A DNA stretch of 8,482 bases from DATKUA01 sp965602675 (lineage in GTDB: Bacteria; Acidobacteriota; DATKUA01), in contig CBFCZO010000137.1 of NCBI GenBank assembly GCA_965602675.1, forward strand, positions 1 through 8,482, read 5' to 3'. Shown here one piece after another: positions 6,165-8,482 of this stretch. Each line of letters begins with the position of its first letter. The stretch's first letter is position 1. The notes beneath the pieces were generated by a model. The model worked only from the letters and a program-made list of their open reading frames with translations. It made no database searches and was not told where the DNA came from. Both the position numbers and the translations under genes were made by a program.

Positions 6165-7139
6165 ATGAGAATCCTCGTAACCGGCGCAAGCGGCTTCACC
6201 GGCTCCCACCTCGCCCGCGAGCTCGCGCGGCAGGGCCATGACGTGAGGGTGCTTGTCCGCCCCCAAAGCTCTCTCGACGAAGATCTCGCCGCATCGGTGG
6301 AGCGCATCGACGGCGATCTCACACATCCCTGCGACTGCGAGAAGGCCGTCGAGGATTGTGCCGCCGTCTACCACATAGCCGCTCTCTACCGCGAGGAGAA
6401 GAACCCGAAGGCCTTCTTCGACGTCAACGTCGAGGGCACGCGTAACATCCTCGAAGCGTGCAAAAAGTCCGGCGTCGGGAGAATAGTCCACTGCTCGACA
6501 GTCGGCGTCCACGGCCACCTCGAGCAGGTGCCCGGCGGCGAGGACGCCCCCTTCCGTCCCGGCGACCCCTACCAGCGTTCCAAGCTCGAGGGTGAACTGC
6601 TCGCGCTCGAATACCACCGCGGGCACGGCCTGCCCGTCTCCGTCTTCCGGCCCACAGGCATCTACGGCCCCGGCGATATCCGCCTGCTAAAATTCTTCCG
6701 CATGGTCCGCAAGCGCCGCCCGCTGATTGGCAGCGGCAAGCCGCATTACCACCTCACATACATCGATGACCTCGTGGAAGGAATTATACTCTGCGGCACC
6801 CATCCCGATGCCGTCGGTGAGGTGTTCATCCTCGGGGGACCCGACGCGCCCACCCTGCGCCAGTGGTACGACACCATCGCAGACGTGCTCGGCGTCAAAC
6901 CGCTCAAGATGCGGCTGCCCGTCTGGCCCTTCCTCGCCGCGGGCGCGGTCCTCAAGCTGGCCTTCAAGCCTTTCGGCCTGCAGCCGCCGCTGCACCGCCG
7001 CTCCGTCCACTTCTTCACACACGACCGCTGGTTCGACATCTCAAAGGCGCAACGCATCCTGGGCTATTCACCCAAAGTCGGGCTGCGCGAGGGCATGGAG
7101 CGAACGGCGCAGTGGTACCTGTCGCAACACCTTCTCTGA
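6165..7139 (+). CDS. NAD(P)-dependent epimerase/dehydratase/reductase, extended SDR family
   Basis: This is a Rossmann-fold oxidoreductase of 324 residues, probably cytoplasmic. The N-terminus MRILVTGASGFTGSHLAREL carries the extended-SDR dinucleotide motif TGASGFTG (6-13). The catalytic set is visible as S111/T112 in IVHCSTVGVHG and Y136/K140 in DPYQRSK. Supporting family motifs are DVNVEGTRNILEAC (86-99), FRPTGIYGPGD (161-171) and HYHLTYIDDLVEG (194-206). The overall pattern is that of the dihydroflavonol-reductase, 3-beta-hydroxysteroid-dehydrogenase-like and HpnA-like groups, which act on sugars, sterol-like or other small substrates; the substrate cannot be read from the sequence. GAGGT (6152-6156) gives the ATG at 6165 a spacing of 8 nt and overlaps the upstream stop codon. 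No hopanoid or sugar-nucleotide genes are in the window to refine the role. Confidence 0.93.
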   Translation: MRILVTGASGFTGSHLARELARQGHDVRVLVRPQSSLDEDLAASVERIDGDLTHPCDCEKAVEDCAAVYHIAALYREEKNPKAFFDVNVEGTRNILEACKKSGVGRIVHCSTVGVHGHLEQVPGGEDAPFRPGDPYQRSKLEGELLALEYHRGHGLPVSVFRPTGIYGPGDIRLLKFFRMVRKRRPLIGSGKPHYHLTYIDDLVEGIILCGTHPDAVGEVFILGGPDAPTLRQWYDTIADVLGVKPLKMRLPVWPFLAAGAVLKLAFKPFGLQPPLHRRSVHFFTHDRWFDISKAQRILGYSPKVGLREGMERTAQWYLSQHLL

Positions 7140-7196
7140 AGACTACTGGTCCGATCTGCTATCATTACCCGTTTCCAAGCTTTGGGGGACTCTGCG

Positions 7197-8189
7197 ATGA
7201 AGACGATGAAATCCTGGCGTTTTCATGAATTCGGCGCCGTCGAAAACCTTCAGATGGAGGAGATCCCGATTCCCGAGCCCGCGGAGGGCGAGGCTTTGGT
7301 CAGGGTCGAGTACGCCGCGCTCAATCCCGCCGACGCTTTCGTCGTCATGGGCCGCTATCCCGGCGCGGGAGTGCCGCCGTTTTCCGTCGGCCGCGACGGT
7401 TGCGGAGTCGTTGAGACACCTGCGACCGATGGGCGCTTCGGCAAGGGCGAGCGGGTGGTGCTGCTGCGCAGCGATATCGGCATCACCCGCGACGGTATGC
7501 TGGCGCAATACGCCGCCATCCCCGAGACCTGCCTCGCGCCGATCCCCGACTGGTGGTCGCCCCGGGAGGGCGCCGCCGGACCCCTGGTTAACCTCACCTC
7601 CTGGCAGGCGCTCAAGCTGGCCGCTGACCTGCAGCAATCCGAGTCGGTGGTCATCACCGGCGCCTCCGGCGGCATCGGCACTGCCGCCCTCATGCTCTCA
7701 AAGGCGATGGGTGCATTCGTAATCGCACTCTCTCGCAACGAAAAGAAGCGGGCGAGGCTGCTGGAGCTCGGTGCCGACGTTGTGCTCGACACCGACGACC
7801 CAGACATCGTCGCCAAGGTAAGAGAAAAGTCCCCCACCGGCGGCGCCGACGTAGTCATTGAGAACATTTGCGGCCCCTTCCTCGCCAAAAGCATCGACAT
7901 GGCAGCCAACTGCGGCCGCATCTGCGTCATCGGAGCGCTCGGCGGCATCAAGTCCGAAATCAATCCGCTCAAGATTCTGTTCAAGCGGCTGCAGGTGCAC
8001 GGCATCCAGGTCGGCGACTACACCGACTCGGGAGTCCAGGCCGCCTGGTCGCAGATCGTCGAAACGTTGAGGAAAACCGAGGCGAAGCCGCTGATCGACA
8101 AGGTGTATCCGTTCGATCAGGTTCAGGAGGCCTTCAAGCACCTGCGCCGCGGCCCGATGGGCAAGATCGTCGTCGGGCCGATGACTTGA
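7197..8189 (+). CDS. Zinc-less MDR oxidoreductase (quinone oxidoreductase type)
   Basis: Medium-chain dehydrogenase/reductase of 330 residues using NAD(P)H, probably cytoplasmic. The N-terminal GroES-like domain has FHEFGAVENLQMEEIP (9-24), ALNPADAFVVMGRYPG (41-56) and FSVGRDGCGVVE (62-73). The catalytic zinc ligands of alcohol dehydrogenases (GHE) are missing there, as in quinone oxidoreductases, and no four-cysteine structural zinc loop is seen. The Rossmann domain carries VVITGASGGIGTAAL (151-165) and GADVVIENICG, and the C-terminus has VYPFDQVQEAFKHLRRGPMG, typical of the family. The ATG at 7197 has GGGGGA (7184-7189) at 7-nt spacing; a TTG at 7182 overlaps that ribosome-binding site and is rejected. 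It follows the SDR gene after 57 bp on the same strand, so co-transcription is plausible. The substrate is unknown. Confidence 0.93.
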   Translation: MKTMKSWRFHEFGAVENLQMEEIPIPEPAEGEALVRVEYAALNPADAFVVMGRYPGAGVPPFSVGRDGCGVVETPATDGRFGKGERVVLLRSDIGITRDGMLAQYAAIPETCLAPIPDWWSPREGAAGPLVNLTSWQALKLAADLQQSESVVITGASGGIGTAALMLSKAMGAFVIALSRNEKKRARLLELGADVVLDTDDPDIVAKVREKSPTGGADVVIENICGPFLAKSIDMAANCGRICVIGALGGIKSEINPLKILFKRLQVHGIQVGDYTDSGVQAAWSQIVETLRKTEAKPLIDKVYPFDQVQEAFKHLRRGPMGKIVVGPMT

Positions 8190-8264
8190 CCGATCATCCA
8201 TAGGACGGCGCGCTTGTAGCAGGCTGCGACGACAATCACCAATTGCCAGGGGACAGCGAATCGT

Positions 8265-8278
8265 TTTCCGGCCGGAAA
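8265..8278 (+). repeat. 14-bp perfect palindrome upstream of the glycosylase gene
   Basis: TTTCCGGCCGGAAA is a perfect dyad centred 32 bp before the TTG start codon at 8304, in the 114-bp gap after the MDR gene. It could be an operator for a dimeric regulator or a short hairpin. It could also be chance in GC-rich DNA. No convincing -35/-10 pair was found around it. Confidence 0.35.
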
Positions 8279-8303
8279 TCAATAGAACAAGGGGAGGTAG
8301 CTT

Positions 8304-8482
8304 TTGAAATTTCATCTGGAACTCACGGGACCATTCAATCCCGAGCTGTCACTCGCCTTCTGGCTGCGGAGGCCCGAAGAGCTGATCGATCTCGTCGGGC
8401 CCGGCAACTGCTACACCCGCCTATTCTTCCGCGACGACCGCCCCGTCCTGCTGCATGTCGAGCAAACCGGCGACCTGGAAAA
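8304..8482 (+). CDS. Probable DNA-3-methyladenine glycosylase (AlkA type), N-terminal fragment, TTG start
   Basis: An open frame runs from a TTG at 8304 to the window end (59 codons plus two bases). The TTG start is well supported: GGAGG (8293-8297) lies 6 nt upstream, an in-frame TAG sits at 8298-8300, and no in-frame ATG occurs later in the window. The visible protein reads KFHLELTGPFNPELSLAFWL, then residues of the type YTRLFFRDDRPVLLHVEQTG. That GPF-x(3)-LSLAF opening and the beta-rich stretch after it resemble the small N-terminal domain of AlkA-family glycosylases, which remove alkylated bases in base excision repair. The helix-hairpin-helix and catalytic aspartate would lie beyond the window, so the call rests only on N-terminal resemblance. 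Confidence 0.55.
   Translation, partial: MKFHLELTGPFNPELSLAFWLRRPEELIDLVGPGNCYTRLFFRDDRPVLLHVEQTGDLE

Noticed and set aside
7355..8005. 216-codon minus-strand open frame across the MDR gene
   Set aside because: Antisense shadow of a well-supported enzyme gene; composition biased to Ser, Pro and Ala.
1..8482. Defence system, prophage, CRISPR, insertion sequence or biosynthetic cluster
   Set aside because: No transposase, integrase, repeat-spacer pattern, nuclease/helicase module or assembly-line enzyme was seen; the content is ordinary chromosome.

Overview
This window is a gene-dense bacterial chromosome segment carrying housekeeping genes. It has eight protein-coding regions, and both edges cut through a gene: valS at the left edge and an AlkA-like glycosylase at the right. 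I see no rRNA, tRNA, CRISPR array, transposase, integrase or recognisable defence system. Most genes are GC-rich with C-ending codons, have good Shine-Dalgarno sequences, and are served by sigma70-like promoters, two of which have a perfect TATAAT. The lineage is uncertain. From memory, the ValRS is closest to planctomycete/PVC-type enzymes (a charged helical insert in the editing domain, NWDxxLQTAVSDDE in place of a zinc-type NWCPxC, and GHSDRSKTAIEPYLSKQW). The response regulator tail (EVAWEVVPDLAE) is of a type I associate with Deltaproteobacteria, Acidobacteria and related candidate phyla. I would say a Gram-negative-type, possibly PVC-adjacent or candidate-phylum bacterium, and not go further.

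Left part, minus strand (1-2700): the N-terminal 414 codons of valyl-tRNA synthetase lie downstream of a single-domain-plus-tail response regulator gene. A hairpin followed by a T run separates them. The regulator gene has a long leader (about 100 nt) with a strong GC hairpin, and a promoter with a perfect TTGACA, a 17-bp spacer and an extended -10. It is transcribed divergently from pyrH.

Middle part (2750-5715): pyrH (UMP kinase) and frr (ribosome recycling factor) are adjacent in many bacteria. Here they are separated by an opposite-strand, visibly less GC-rich gene for a 443-residue exported protein made of beta-sandwich-like segments. pyrH and frr each have their own TATAAT promoter, so each looks independently transcribed. 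rpsB and tsf, the usual upstream partners, are not next to pyrH.

Right part, plus strand (5779-8482): a small four-helix membrane protein carrying HEIDSAYWKEW is followed by a tightly spaced, probably co-translated, extended-SDR NAD(P)-dependent epimerase/reductase. Next come a zinc-less quinone-oxidoreductase-type MDR enzyme and the start of a probable AlkA-type DNA-3-methyladenine glycosylase, which begins at a TTG codon. The two redox genes may belong to one small-molecule pathway, but nothing in the window names the substrate.

I did not find a clear new multi-gene system. The points most worth a second look are the split pyrH/frr pair with its uncharacterised secreted gene, the ValRS editing-domain insert, the regulator's leader hairpin and modified acidic pocket, and the conserved-looking membrane protein.
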